A stretch of DNA of 64,000 nt from NCBI RefSeq assembly GCF_040892615.1, contig NZ_JBFRYC010000012.1, positions 1 to 64,000 on the forward strand, given 5' to 3'. A program made the position numbers and the translations under genes. Position 1 is the stretch's first letter. Every line of letters begins with the position of its first letter. The notes under the pieces were generated by a model. It saw only the letters and a list, made by a program, of their open reading frames with translations. It had not been told where the DNA came from and made no database searches. Below, in pieces: positions 1-8,964 of the stretch. This DNA is from Thioclava arctica (GTDB lineage Bacteria; Pseudomonadota; Alphaproteobacteria; Rhodobacterales; Rhodobacteraceae).

Positions 1-108
1 CGCTGGGAGGTCGATCTTAGCGCGATGCCCAAACTTCGCCGTATCGCAGGCCAGCTTGAAACCCTGCCAGCCTTTGCCGAAGCGCATCCCGACAAGACGC
101 CCCATTAG
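1..108 (+). CDS. C-terminal end of a glutathione S-transferase / maleylacetoacetate isomerase-like protein (partial)
   Basis: The first 35 codons form an open frame ending at TAG (106-108). The peptide ends PAFAEAHPDKTPH, with a PKLRRIAGQLE helix before it. This resembles the C-terminal helix of GST-fold maleylacetoacetate isomerases, which commonly end in LPAFAxAxPxxQPD. The start and the catalytic N-terminal domain lie outside the window, so the family call is an inference from the tail only. It runs toward the convergent aminotransferase gene and shares with it a strong hairpin. Confidence 0.45.
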   Translation, partial: RWEVDLSAMPKLRRIAGQLETLPAFAEAHPDKTPH

Positions 109-114
109 GTCAAA

Positions 115-141
115 CGGCCCGACCCGTTCGGGGCCGGGCCG
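115..141. terminator. GC-rich hairpin between convergent genes, likely bidirectional terminator
   Basis: CGGCCCG (115-121) and CGGGCCG (135-141) are perfect inverted arms, with further CCC/GGG pairing inside and a GTTC-type loop. It sits exactly in the 39-bp gap between the convergent stop codons at 108 and 148. There is no long T run, so terminator function is inferred from stem strength and position. Confidence 0.55.
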
Positions 142-147
142 ACACGA

Positions 148-1500
148 TTAGACCTGCGACAGACCGGCATCCAATCCCGCGAGGATCGTGGCGATATTTT
201 CTTCGCTGATAATAAGCGAGGGCGACAGGATCACGTTATTGCCCGACACCCGCACCATCGTGCCTGCCTCGTAGGCCCCACGGTAAATCTTGGCGATGGT
301 CGCTTTGTCGATCGGCGCTTTGCTCGTGCGATCCGATACCAGCTCAAGCGCGCACATCAGCCCATGCCCGCCGCGCACATCGCCCACGATGTCATATTTC
401 TCTTGCAGCGCCTGTAGCCCTGCTAACAGTTGCGCACCGCGCGCGGCGGCATTGTCCTTGACCTGCAAGCGCTGCGTTTCCTTGAGACAGGCGATTGCAG
501 CCGCCGCGCCGACCGGATGGCCTGAATAGGTATAGCCCGAGCCAATCGCGCCCTTGCCAGAAGTGTCGCTTTCAAACACCTCCGCGACACGCCCCGAGAT
601 CATCACCGCGCCGAACGGGAAATAGCCGTTGGTGATTGCCTTGGCCGTGGTCATCAGATCGGGCTGCACGCCCCAAAGGCGCGAACCAGACCACGCCCCC
701 GTGCGCCCAAATGCAGTGATCACCTCATCGGCGACCAGCAGGATGCCGTATTTGTCACAGATCGCGCGCACGCCGGGCATAAAGCTGGCATGGGGCACGA
801 TCACGCCGCCTGCCCCGAGAATTGGCTCCATGATCATTGCCGCGATTGTCTCGGCACCCTGAAACTTGATCTCGTCTTCCAGCGCGGCAAGGCACAGTTG
901 CGCCAGCTTTTCGGGGTCACTTTCGTTGAACGGGTTGCGATAGGTATAGGGGGCGGGGATGTGATAGCAGCCCGGCATCAGCGGCTCGTATTGGGTGCGG
1001 AAATTGGCGTTGCCGTTCACGCTCGCGCCCAAGGTATGCGTGCCGTGATAGCCCTTCTTGAGCGAGAAGTATTTCACCCGCCCCGCCTCGCCGCGGATCT
1101 TGTGATATTGCCGCGCCAGACGCAAAGCGATCTCGACGGAATCCGACCCGCCGGAGGTGTAGAAAGCCCGCTCCAACCCGTCTTCGGCAAAGAATTCGGC
1201 CAGCATATCGCCCAGCTCGATTACTAGATCATTGGTCGTGCCGCGAAAGATCGAGTAATAGGGCAGACGCTCAAGCTGGGCCGCAATCGCATCTTTTACC
1301 GGCTGGCATGAAAACCCCAGATTGACATTCCACAACCCGCCGACACCATCGACCGTCGTGTGACCGTCGATATCGGTGATGCTAACCCCGTCACCGGCGA
1401 CGATGATTTCGGGCGGGTTTTTCTGGCAATCGGCAGGATGGGCCATCGGGTGCCAGATGGCGCGGGCGTTGCGTTCCTTCAGGAAGTTCTGATCTTTCAT
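148..1500 (-). CDS. Class III (omega) aminotransferase, PLP-dependent
   Basis: A 450-residue protein of the normal length for class III aminotransferases. These enzymes move an amino group between an omega-amine or beta-amino acid and pyruvate or another keto acid, using PLP in the cytoplasm. Visible features are the SGGSDSVE phosphate-binding loop (about 117-124), the ADEV motif with D258 for the pyridine nitrogen, GRTG (266-269), and K287 in TTAKAITNG as the likely Schiff-base lysine. The substrate cannot be read from sequence. It is the last gene of an iclR-HAD-aminotransferase operon and its ATG overlaps the HAD stop (ATGA). The neighbouring aldehyde dehydrogenase suggests a transamination-then-oxidation route, which is inference. 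Confidence 0.9.
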   Translation of the reverse strand: MKDQNFLKERNARAIWHPMAHPADCQKNPPEIIVAGDGVSITDIDGHTTVDGVGGLWNVNLGFSCQPVKDAIAAQLERLPYYSIFRGTTNDLVIELGDMLAEFFAEDGLERAFYTSGGSDSVEIALRLARQYHKIRGEAGRVKYFSLKKGYHGTHTLGASVNGNANFRTQYEPLMPGCYHIPAPYTYRNPFNESDPEKLAQLCLAALEDEIKFQGAETIAAMIMEPILGAGGVIVPHASFMPGVRAICDKYGILLVADEVITAFGRTGAWSGSRLWGVQPDLMTTAKAITNGYFPFGAVMISGRVAEVFESDTSGKGAIGSGYTYSGHPVGAAAAIACLKETQRLQVKDNAAARGAQLLAGLQALQEKYDIVGDVRGGHGLMCALELVSDRTSKAPIDKATIAKIYRGAYEAGTMVRVSGNNVILSPSLIISEENIATILAGLDAGLSQV

Positions 1501-2159
1501 TTTGGTCCTCGCTCGATGCCCAAGAGAGCAAGGGCTTGCCCATAGCTCTCATCGGGTCGTTTGACATTGAAATGAACGGTTTTCAGCCCCACGGCCTGTG
1601 CGCCGCGAATATTGCGCAGCTGATCGTCGACAAAGACACAGGCGCTGGCGGGAAGGGCAAGCGCGTCCAGCACGGCGCTATAGGCGCGCGGATCGGGCTT
1701 GAGAGTTTTGGTATAGGTCGCATCGTGGATCACGTCGAAATGCGCTAAGAAGGGCAGCTTCTCGCGAAACTGGGCGCCATAAAACAGGTCAAGCTCATTG
1801 GAGAGGATCGCCAAGCGACCACCCTGCGCGCGCACCCGATTAATCGTGTCAAGAAACTCGGGCCGGATGACATCGGCGGGGCTTGCCCCGCGCGCGGCAC
1901 GCACGAATTCTGACATCTCGGTCCAGTTACGCCCGGTAAGCTGTGCGACCTCGTGCGTGCGCTGGCGCCAGTAGTCGCGTTCGCTGATCTCATCGGCCTG
2001 CATCGCGCGCCAAAGCGGATCTGACGCGGGATCAAACGGGCCGCGCCATGCCAAGGCACCCGGCGCAAGCCCCAGCGCTTTCTCGCTTAGGTCATGCGTT
2101 TCAAATAAGGTCCGCGAGATCACCCCGCCGAAATCTAGGATCAACGCGCGCTCAGCCAT
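1497..2159 (-). CDS. HAD-superfamily hydrolase (epoxide hydrolase N-terminal phosphatase-like)
   Basis: About 220 residues starting MAERALILDFGGV; HAD motif I here reads LDFGGVIS, a common variant in the epoxide-hydrolase-like HAD subgroup in which the second Asp is replaced by Gly. Motif II is LSNE, motif III the lysine near KTLKPDP, and motif IV VFVDDQLRN. I chose the ATG at 2159, which overlaps the IclR stop by 8 bases (ATGGCTGA), over an upstream start that would add 45 Arg- and Cys-rich residues inside iclR. The likely role is a phosphatase or dehalogenase-like hydrolase acting on a small metabolite; the substrate is unknown. It is co-transcribed with iclR and the aminotransferase. Confidence 0.8.
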   Translation of the reverse strand: MAERALILDFGGVISRTLFETHDLSEKALGLAPGALAWRGPFDPASDPLWRAMQADEISERDYWRQRTHEVAQLTGRNWTEMSEFVRAARGASPADVIRPEFLDTINRVRAQGGRLAILSNELDLFYGAQFREKLPFLAHFDVIHDATYTKTLKPDPRAYSAVLDALALPASACVFVDDQLRNIRGAQAVGLKTVHFNVKRPDESYGQALALLGIERGPK

Positions 2160-2937
2160 TGGCGTCGGCCTTTTGCACATAGCTGGCGGGCAGAGTTCCG
2201 CCCACGGCGTGGGACATGCGCGACATCCATTTGTGCAAAACCTCTGACATGCCCGCGCATTTCTCGTCACTTGCGCGCGCGGTTGGAACCGCAATCGCCA
2301 CGACCCCGATCACGTCCCCCTCGGGACCAAAAATCGGACCAGCTTGCGAGGCCACCTCATCGTCAAACCCCTGCTCTAGCCACGCAATGCCCCGGTCGCG
2401 AAACACCGCGATCCGCGCGCGCAAAGCGTCCGGGTCCGTCATGGTCGCAGACGTGAACCGTTCAAGCGGCCCCTTGAGCACGCGCTCGCGCAGCGATTGC
2501 GGACCAAAGCTGAGGATCGCCAGCCCCGACGCGGTCGCGTGAAGGGGCAGCATGACCGATTCATCAAAGGCGACCTGCGTCCCGTGCTGACGTGGATCGG
2601 CGTGTAAAACCGGCGAAAGCTGACTGCCTTGCAAGATCGAGACATGCACCAGTTCGCCGATCTCATCGGCCATCTCAGACACCAGATCGCGCAGAACGGA
2701 TCGCAAAGGCGATGTGGCCTCCCGCACGCCGTAAAGGCGCAGAATCGCTGGACCCAACCGATAGCCACGGCTTTTCGAATTCTGCTCAAGAAATCCGCAT
2801 TCCGCCAATTCTGTAAGGTAGCGATGCACCGTTGCCTTATCGCGGGACGCAAGACGGACAAATTCGCTTAACCCGATTTCGGGGCGCCGAACCGAGAAAA
2901 AGGTCAACAAATCAAGAGCCTTTGTGATCGTTCCCAA
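2152..2937 (-). CDS. IclR-family transcriptional regulator
   Basis: 261 residues with an N-terminal winged helix (about 1-60; DKATVHRYLTEL is the recognition helix region) and a C-terminal IclR effector domain (about 75-245; ASGLAILSF and EVASQAGPIFG are typical). It probably senses a metabolite of this cluster and controls the divergent tctCBA operon as well as its own operon. That is inferred from the divergent layout with a 129-bp shared promoter region. The HAD and aminotransferase genes follow with overlapping stop and start codons, so the three are very likely one transcript. Confidence 0.88.
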   Translation of the reverse strand: MGTITKALDLLTFFSVRRPEIGLSEFVRLASRDKATVHRYLTELAECGFLEQNSKSRGYRLGPAILRLYGVREATSPLRSVLRDLVSEMADEIGELVHVSILQGSQLSPVLHADPRQHGTQVAFDESVMLPLHATASGLAILSFGPQSLRERVLKGPLERFTSATMTDPDALRARIAVFRDRGIAWLEQGFDDEVASQAGPIFGPEGDVIGVVAIAVPTARASDEKCAGMSEVLHKWMSRMSHAVGGTLPASYVQKADANG

Positions 2938-3066
2938 TTTTCAATCCCCTTCATCTTCGGAAATCAGCAATTCGTTGCCATTGAAACGTTGACAGAAAAG
3001 AAAACCCAATGCAAGAATATTTGATACCGATGGTTCAAATAATAAACCACGCAACAGGAGAATTTC
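2938..3066. promoter_or_regulatory. Divergent promoter region iclR / tctC
   Basis: This 129-bp AT-richer gap separates the divergent iclR and tctC genes. A perfect -35-like TTGACA lies at 2989-2994 toward tctC, but I see no convincing -10 at 17 bp. A short inverted repeat TGGTT (3031-3035) / AACCA (3045-3049) just upstream of tctC could be an IclR half-site pair. The RBS for tctC is AGGAGA a few bases before the ATG. Operator assignment is speculative. Confidence 0.4.
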
Positions 3067-4020
3067 ATGAAACCCACCCTTCCCCTACTGGCGGGACTGC
3101 TTGGGCTAGGCCTGCCGCTTTTGGCCAGCCAGCCTGCACTTGCGCAATATCCCGAAAAGCCCGTGGAATTCGTCGTACCCTTCCCGCCTGGCGATCTTGA
3201 AGACGTGCTGACGCGGATGATCGCGGATGAGTTTCAAAAGACCTATGGCGTGCCTGCGGCAGTGGTGAACAAACCCGGCGGCGGTGGCGGGCCTTTCCCC
3301 GGCGCGGCTGAAGTGGCGCAAGCGCCGGCGGACGGGTACACCATCGGCTCGTTTGTGATCGACATCCCCTTGGTCGGCCCGCAAACGGGTATTCCGGCGC
3401 TCGATCCGAACCCGTTCGAGCCGGTTGGCATTTTCCTAACCTATCCGTTCGTGATCGCCGCCTCAAAGGATGCGCCTTACAAAACGATCGACGAACTCGC
3501 CGCCTATGCCAAAGACAACGACGTGGCGCTTGGCCACTTCGGATCGTTTCTGATCCCCACCCAAGTGACCTTTGCGCTGGCGAAGAAAAAGGGCTTTGAT
3601 TTTGGCTCGGAGGCCGCGTTCGATGCCCTGGATTGCAACACGCTGGCCTCAGGCGATGCGGATGTGATCAACACCACGTTGCAGTTGATCCTGCCCTGCC
3701 TCGATCAGGTCAACGTCATGGCCTCTATCGGTGAAAAGCGGATCCCGCTGACCCCCGACACCCCCACCGTGGGCGAGTTGCAACCCGATCTGGATTTGGC
3801 TCTGTGGAACGGTCTGTTCGTGAAAAATGGCACGCCAGACGATGTGCGCGTCAAGATCGCCGCCGTGGCCGAAAAGGTCATGCAATCGGATAAGGCCCAG
3901 AAACTGGCCGAGCAAACCGGCGCGTTGATCTATTGGCAAGACGGCGAAACGGCGCAGAAGCGGATCGCACATGACGGTGAGACTCTTGGCACGGTCGCGG
4001 GCCTGATTGATGGCAACTAA
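3067..4020 (+). CDS. tctC: Tripartite tricarboxylate transporter substrate-binding protein (TctC/Bug family)
   Basis: 317 residues. The N-terminus is a classical signal peptide with a hydrophobic core of Leu and Gly and an ALA|Q cleavage site near residue 26, so the protein is periplasmic. The mature part starts YPEKPVEFVVPFPPG, the hallmark of Bug/TctC receptors that bind carboxylates. The NKPGGGGG stretch (about 72-79) also fits the family. It is followed by tctB and tctA in the standard order, which makes the transporter assignment firm. The ligand is not readable; given the aminotransferase and aldehyde dehydrogenase it may be a carboxylate or sugar acid (inference). The ATG is preceded by AGGAGA. 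Confidence 0.9.
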   Translation: MKPTLPLLAGLLGLGLPLLASQPALAQYPEKPVEFVVPFPPGDLEDVLTRMIADEFQKTYGVPAAVVNKPGGGGGPFPGAAEVAQAPADGYTIGSFVIDIPLVGPQTGIPALDPNPFEPVGIFLTYPFVIAASKDAPYKTIDELAAYAKDNDVALGHFGSFLIPTQVTFALAKKKGFDFGSEAAFDALDCNTLASGDADVINTTLQLILPCLDQVNVMASIGEKRIPLTPDTPTVGELQPDLDLALWNGLFVKNGTPDDVRVKIAAVAEKVMQSDKAQKLAEQTGALIYWQDGETAQKRIAHDGETLGTVAGLIDGN

Positions 4021-4069
4021 GCGCAACCCCGAGCCTGCGCGCGCTTTACTGTCGCGCGCGGGTGCTCAC

Positions 4070-4618
4070 ATGACACGGGTGATCCGCACCAAGAACTTTC
4101 AGGAGCTTTTCAAGCGCTATCGCCGCCCCGGCGACCTTGCCTTTGCAACCCTGTTCTTCGCGCTCTCGGTTGGTTTGCTGATCTGCCTGCCCTCGCAAAC
4201 GGAATGGGTGAAACGATCGAAAACGGTCGCGCAGCCCGCCTTCTGGCCGATGATCGCAATTGCGCTGATGGTTGTTTTCAGCATGTTTCACTTGCTCGGC
4301 TCACTCGTCTCCGAACGCATCGAGGGACGCTGGAAAGAAGTCTGGCAATGGATCCGCTCGCTCGAATATGCGCTGTGGTTCATGGTCTATGTCACGCTGG
4401 TGCCGCTGATCGGCTACCTGCCCGCGACCGTCGCCTTCACCTGCGCCCTGGCGTTGAGACTTGGCTATCGGGGCTGGCGCTGGATGCTGATCTGCACCGC
4501 CTTTTCTATCGTCGTGGTCGTGCTGTTCAAAAGCTTCCTGCACGTAAAGATCCCTGCCGGATTGATTTACGAGGCAGCCCCCGCGCCGTTTCGTGCAATC
4601 CTGATGACGTATTTCTAA
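4070..4618 (+). CDS. tctB: Tripartite tricarboxylate transporter small membrane subunit (TctB)
   Basis: About 182 residues with four hydrophobic segments, matching the TctB fold; KTVAQPAFWP is a typical TctB motif between TM1 and TM2. I chose the ATG at 4070 because the upstream in-frame start (4007) overlaps tctC and would add a charged 21-residue extension. It is the small integral membrane subunit that pairs with TctA in secondary carboxylate uptake. It lies between tctC and tctA with a 12-bp gap to tctA. Confidence 0.88.
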   Translation: MTRVIRTKNFQELFKRYRRPGDLAFATLFFALSVGLLICLPSQTEWVKRSKTVAQPAFWPMIAIALMVVFSMFHLLGSLVSERIEGRWKEVWQWIRSLEYALWFMVYVTLVPLIGYLPATVAFTCALALRLGYRGWRWMLICTAFSIVVVVLFKSFLHVKIPAGLIYEAAPAPFRAILMTYF

Positions 4619-4630
4619 GGAACCTTCCGA

Positions 4631-6148
4631 ATGGATATGCTGATCTCGGGCGCTGAAATGCTGATGCGCTTTGATGTGTTGCTCGCGTTGCTGATCGGAT
4701 CGGTGGGCGGGGTGATTATCGGCGCGATCCCCGGCGTCGGCCCGGCGGTCGCAATCGCAATCCTGTTGCCCGCAACCTTTGCGATGCCGCCCCTTGTCGG
4801 GCTGACGATGCTGCTGGGCATCTACGGCTCGTCGATGTTTGGCGGCTCGCTTCCGGCAATTCTGATCAATACTCCGGGCACTGCGGTGAATGCGCTGACC
4901 ACCTATGACGGCCACCCGATGACGAAAAAGGGCGAGGCATTGCGCGCGTTGGGGCTCGCCTATGGCGCGTCGTTCTTCGGTGGTATCTTGTCGATCATTG
5001 CCCTGATCCTGCTGTCGCCAGTGCTGGCCAAAATCGCGCCTATGTTCGGCTCGCGAGAAATCTTCCTCGCCGCGCTTTTGGGCATTGTGCTGGTGATTAT
5101 TGCGCATCGCGGCCAGACTTTTGCCGCCGGGATGCTGGCCGCTTTCGGGATCTTTTTGCAGACCGTCGGGCTGGAGCCCGTGAAATACACGATGCGCTTC
5201 ACCTTTGGGATGGATTGGCTCAATTCCGGCTTCGATCTGATCGTCGTAGTGCTGGGTCTGTTCGCCCTGTCGCAAGCCTTCCTGTTGCTGATCGAGCCGG
5301 AATCAGCGCCACATGCGCAGCGCATCGAAGGCTCGATGGGGCGCGCAATGCTGGGCGTGTTACGCCACAAACGCGTCGCTTCAGTGGCGGCCGGATTTGG
5401 CGTGCTGATGGGCATGATCCCGGGCGTGGGCGAATTTACGGCGCAGTTTCTGTCCTACACTTATGCGCAAAAAACCTCAAAAGACCCGGACCTGTTTGGC
5501 AAAGGCAGCCCCGAGGGGCTTGTTGCATCCGAAGCGGCCAATAACGCCGTTCCCGCCGCCGCGATGATCCCGCTACTGGCGCTTGGCATACCGGGCGAGG
5601 CGCTGACCGCGATGATGCTGTCGGTGTTTTACGTCCATAACGTGATCCCCGGCCCGCAGCTCTTCCAATCCAAGCTGGACTTCGTCTATGCGCTTTATAT
5701 CGCCATGATATTGCTTAATATTATCGTGGTGATCTTTATGCTGATCTCGTCCAACTGGCTGCTGAAGATCATCCGTATCCCGACCCGGTTCCTGGGTTTG
5801 ATGATCCTCGTCCTCAGCTTTGTCGGCGTCTATTCCCTGCGCAACTCGACCATTGATTGTGCGATTGCTGCCGGATTTGGCGTGCTGGGCTTGATCCTCA
5901 AACGGCAGAACCTGCCGGTCGTGCCTATCGTGCTTGGCATGGTGTTGGGCGGCATCATGGAGACCAAACTGCGCTCGGCGATGGCGCGGGTCAAAGTGCC
6001 GATTGATTTCTTTGATCGCCCCATCGCGGCCATCTTGGGCCTAGCCATCATCTGCCTGATCATCGGGCATTTCGTGGGCCTGTATCGCGAACGCCAGAAC
6101 CGCGAACCCGATAGTGACCACGACATGCACGACACGTTTCAGAGGTAA
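4631..6148 (+). CDS. tctA: Tripartite tricarboxylate transporter large permease (TctA)
   Basis: 505 residues and strongly hydrophobic throughout, the normal length for TctA. The two internal GxxPGVG repeats characteristic of the family are seen as GAIPGVGPA (near residue 31) and GMIPGVGEF (near 261), together with LINTPGT and LGIPGEA. It forms the transport channel in the inner membrane and works with TctB and the periplasmic TctC. The aldehyde dehydrogenase starts 3 bp after its stop, so uptake and metabolism are probably co-transcribed. Confidence 0.93.
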   Translation: MDMLISGAEMLMRFDVLLALLIGSVGGVIIGAIPGVGPAVAIAILLPATFAMPPLVGLTMLLGIYGSSMFGGSLPAILINTPGTAVNALTTYDGHPMTKKGEALRALGLAYGASFFGGILSIIALILLSPVLAKIAPMFGSREIFLAALLGIVLVIIAHRGQTFAAGMLAAFGIFLQTVGLEPVKYTMRFTFGMDWLNSGFDLIVVVLGLFALSQAFLLLIEPESAPHAQRIEGSMGRAMLGVLRHKRVASVAAGFGVLMGMIPGVGEFTAQFLSYTYAQKTSKDPDLFGKGSPEGLVASEAANNAVPAAAMIPLLALGIPGEALTAMMLSVFYVHNVIPGPQLFQSKLDFVYALYIAMILLNIIVVIFMLISSNWLLKIIRIPTRFLGLMILVLSFVGVYSLRNSTIDCAIAAGFGVLGLILKRQNLPVVPIVLGMVLGGIMETKLRSAMARVKVPIDFFDRPIAAILGLAIICLIIGHFVGLYRERQNREPDSDHDMHDTFQR

Positions 6149-6151
6149 CCC

Positions 6152-7636
6152 ATGTTGAACACCGACAAGATCGCAGAGCTGCGCGCGGCCCCTGTACCCC
6201 CTACCCTTCATCTGATTGACGGCCAAGCGCGTGCCGCCTCGGACGCGGGCACGCTTTCGGTAATTTCACCGCTCGACGGGCGTGAACTGACGACAATGGC
6301 GCGCGGCACAGCGAGCGATGCCGAGGCCGCAATTTCGGCGGCGCGCGCAGCCTTTGACGATGGCCGCTGGAGCGGTCTTGCCCCGAATGCGCGCAAGAAG
6401 ATCTTGCTGAAATGGGCCGATCTGATTGAGGCCCACGCGCTGGAACTGGCGGTTCTGGGCGTGCGTAATAATGGCACCGAGATTGGCATGGCGCTCAGGG
6501 CAGAGCCGCTGTCGGCGGCGGCAACGATCCGTTACTATGCCGAGGCGATTGACAAAATCTATGGCGAGATCGCGCCCACCGCGCCGGGCACGCTGGGCCT
6601 GGTGCATCGCGAGCCAGTCGGTGTTGTCGGTGTCATCGTGCCGTGGAACTTCCCGCTGATGATTGGCGCGTGGAAGCTTGGGCCGGCGCTGGCGGCGGGC
6701 AACACGGTCGTGCTGAAACCGGCGGAAACTGCGTCGCTCACCCTGCGCCGCATCGCTGATCTCGCGCTTGAGGCGGGGATGCCTGCGGGCGTGTTTAACG
6801 TCGTTCTGGGCGAGGGCGCGGTTGTCGGAGAGGCAATCTCGCTTTCGATGGCGGTTGATGTGATCGTGTTCACCGGGTCTGGCCCCGTGGGGCGGAAGCT
6901 GATGGAAAACGCAGCGAAATCAAACCTCAAGCGGGTCTATCTGGAGCTGGGCGGGAAATCCCCAAATATCGTTTTCGCCGATGCGCCCGATCTCGACGAG
7001 GCGGTCAAAGTCTCCGCCAATGGAATTTTCCGCAACTCGGGGCAGGTCTGCATTGCGGGCTCGCGCTTGCTGGTGCAACGCGATATCCACGATGCCTTCG
7101 TTGAAAAGCTGCAAGCCTTCACCGAAAAAATGATCGTCGGCGATCCGCTCGATCCCGCCACTCAGGCAGGCGCTATCAATTCCGCACGCCAGCTTGAACA
7201 AAACCTGAGCTTTGTAGAGCAGGCGCGATCTGCCGGGCGTCAGGTCATCGGCGGGCGGCGCCTGCTGGAAGAAACCGGCGGCTATTTCATGCAGCCCACC
7301 ATCGTGACGGGCGTTGAGGCCAGCGACCCGCTTGCACAGCGCGAGGTGTTCGGCCCTGTTCTGGCCGTGATCCCCTTTGATACCGAGGCCGAGGCCATCG
7401 CCATCGCGAATGGCACGGATTACGGCCTTGCTGCCGCCGTCTGGACCCGCGATCTGAGCCGCGCACACCGGATGATCGCGGCCATTCGCGCGGGGGTGGT
7501 TCATGTGAATACCTATGGCGGCGCGGATCTGAGCGTGCCGCTGGGTGGGGTCAAACAGTCAGGCAACGGGCATGACAAATCGCTTCACGCCTTTGACAAA
7601 TATCTCGACCTCAAAACCGCTTGGATAAAACTGTGA
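6152..7636 (+). CDS. NAD(P)-dependent aldehyde dehydrogenase
   Basis: 494 residues, standard length for the ALDH superfamily. Motifs include PWNFP with the catalytic Asn (near residue 169), the FTGSGPVGRK nucleotide-binding turn, ELGGKSPN with the general-base Glu (near 269), and GQVCIAGSR with the nucleophilic Cys (near 302). It oxidises an aldehyde to the acid. The closest relatives by eye are betaine, gamma-glutamyl-aminobutyraldehyde or lactaldehyde type dehydrogenases, but the substrate cannot be fixed. The context (TTT transporter, aminotransferase) suggests oxidation of an aldehyde formed by deamination. The start 3 bp after tctA supports operon membership. Confidence 0.93.
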   Translation: MLNTDKIAELRAAPVPPTLHLIDGQARAASDAGTLSVISPLDGRELTTMARGTASDAEAAISAARAAFDDGRWSGLAPNARKKILLKWADLIEAHALELAVLGVRNNGTEIGMALRAEPLSAAATIRYYAEAIDKIYGEIAPTAPGTLGLVHREPVGVVGVIVPWNFPLMIGAWKLGPALAAGNTVVLKPAETASLTLRRIADLALEAGMPAGVFNVVLGEGAVVGEAISLSMAVDVIVFTGSGPVGRKLMENAAKSNLKRVYLELGGKSPNIVFADAPDLDEAVKVSANGIFRNSGQVCIAGSRLLVQRDIHDAFVEKLQAFTEKMIVGDPLDPATQAGAINSARQLEQNLSFVEQARSAGRQVIGGRRLLEETGGYFMQPTIVTGVEASDPLAQREVFGPVLAVIPFDTEAEAIAIANGTDYGLAAAVWTRDLSRAHRMIAAIRAGVVHVNTYGGADLSVPLGGVKQSGNGHDKSLHAFDKYLDLKTAWIKL

Positions 7637-7647
7637 AAGAGGCTGAC

Positions 7648-8880
7648 ATGGCAGATCGCACTATTCTCGTCGTGGGCACGTATGACACCAAGGATGCCGA
7701 GCTGAATTATATCCGCGAGGTGATCGAGGCGCAGGGCGGGCGCGTGTTGAGCATGGATGTCTCGGTGCTGGGCGATCCATCCGCTCCCACCGACATTTCC
7801 AAGCATCAGGTTGCGCAAGAAGGCGGCAGTTCCATCGCGCAGGCGATTGCGAGCGGCGATGAAAATCAGGCGATGCAGATCATGGCGCAAGGCGGTGCAG
7901 CGCTGGTGTCTCGGCTTTATTCGCAGGGGTGCTTTGACGCGATGATCGTGCTGGGGGGCACGATGGGCACAGATCTTGCGCTGGATCTTTGTGCCGCATT
8001 GCCTCTGGGCGTGCCGAAATATGTGGTTTCGACGGTGGCCTTCTCGCCGCTTCTACCGCCCGAGCGGATTGCTGCGGATGTGCAGATGATCCTGTGGGCG
8101 GGCGGTCTCTATGGCCTTAATTCGATCTGCAAAGCCTCGCTGAGCCAGGCGGCGGGGGCCGTTCTGGGGGCCGCGCGCGCGGTCGAGTTGCCCGACCGGT
8201 CCAAACCCCTGATTGGCATGACCTCGTTCGGAAAGTCGTTTCTGAAATATATGGTTGCGCTCAAACCCGAACTGGAAAAGCGCGGCTTTGAAGTGGCAGT
8301 GTTTCACGCCACCGGCATGGGCGGGCGCGCCTTTGAAAGCCTTGCCGCGCAGGGGGCCTTTGCCTGTGTTTTCGATTTTGCCACTCAAGAGCTCGGCAAT
8401 CATCTGTGCGGCTCGGCCATCAGCGCCGGCGCGGATCGTTTGACCAATGCCGGGCGCACCGGCACGCCCCAAATCATCGCGCCCGGCTGTCACGACCTTG
8501 TCGATATTGTCGGCTGGCATCCGCGCCCCGAAAAATGGAAAGATCACCCGAGCCATGCCCATAACCGGCTTTTGGCCTCGATCGTGCTGAGCCACGCGGA
8601 ACGCCGCGCTGTGGCCGCCGCGCATGGCGAAAAACTGGCCTTGGCCACGGGACCGACCGCTTTGATCTTACCGTTGCGCGGGGTTCATGAACTTGATCGC
8701 GCTGGCAATGATCTACACGACCCTGATGGGCTACTCGCATTCTATGACGCCTTGAAAACAACCTGCCCCGACGGGCTCGAATTGCACGAAGTGGATGCCC
8801 ATATCAACGATGCGGCCTTTGCCGATGCAGCACTTGAGATATTTGACAAATGGCAGGCGGACGGTTTGATATCCAATTAA
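7648..8880 (+). CDS. Tm-1-like ATP-binding domain protein (UPF0261)
   Basis: About 410 residues starting MADRTILVVGTYDTKDAEL, the typical opening of Tm-1/UPF0261 proteins. An upstream ATG at 7621 overlaps the ALDH gene and is less likely. The family has an N-terminal Rossmann-like domain (LGGTMGTDLA loop) and a second domain with MTSFGKS; plant Tm-1 binds ATP and a viral helicase, but the bacterial function is not established. Bacterial copies often sit in catabolic operons, as here after a TTT transporter and ALDH. Its exact reaction is unknown. Confidence 0.85.
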   Translation: MADRTILVVGTYDTKDAELNYIREVIEAQGGRVLSMDVSVLGDPSAPTDISKHQVAQEGGSSIAQAIASGDENQAMQIMAQGGAALVSRLYSQGCFDAMIVLGGTMGTDLALDLCAALPLGVPKYVVSTVAFSPLLPPERIAADVQMILWAGGLYGLNSICKASLSQAAGAVLGAARAVELPDRSKPLIGMTSFGKSFLKYMVALKPELEKRGFEVAVFHATGMGGRAFESLAAQGAFACVFDFATQELGNHLCGSAISAGADRLTNAGRTGTPQIIAPGCHDLVDIVGWHPRPEKWKDHPSHAHNRLLASIVLSHAERRAVAAAHGEKLALATGPTALILPLRGVHELDRAGNDLHDPDGLLAFYDALKTTCPDGLELHEVDAHINDAAFADAALEIFDKWQADGLISN

Positions 8881-8964
8881 CTGAAGTTCTCGGGCAGCGT
8901 GATTGGCCCATTTCATGTGACGACGGACATGAATATCGCTGGAGAGAAGACGGCGAGAGCGTTG

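Noticed and set aside
4301..5275. 324-codon open frame on the minus strand opposite tctB and tctA
   Set aside because: His/Gln/Arg/Asp-rich random composition with no motif; it is the antisense of intact, conserved transporter genes.
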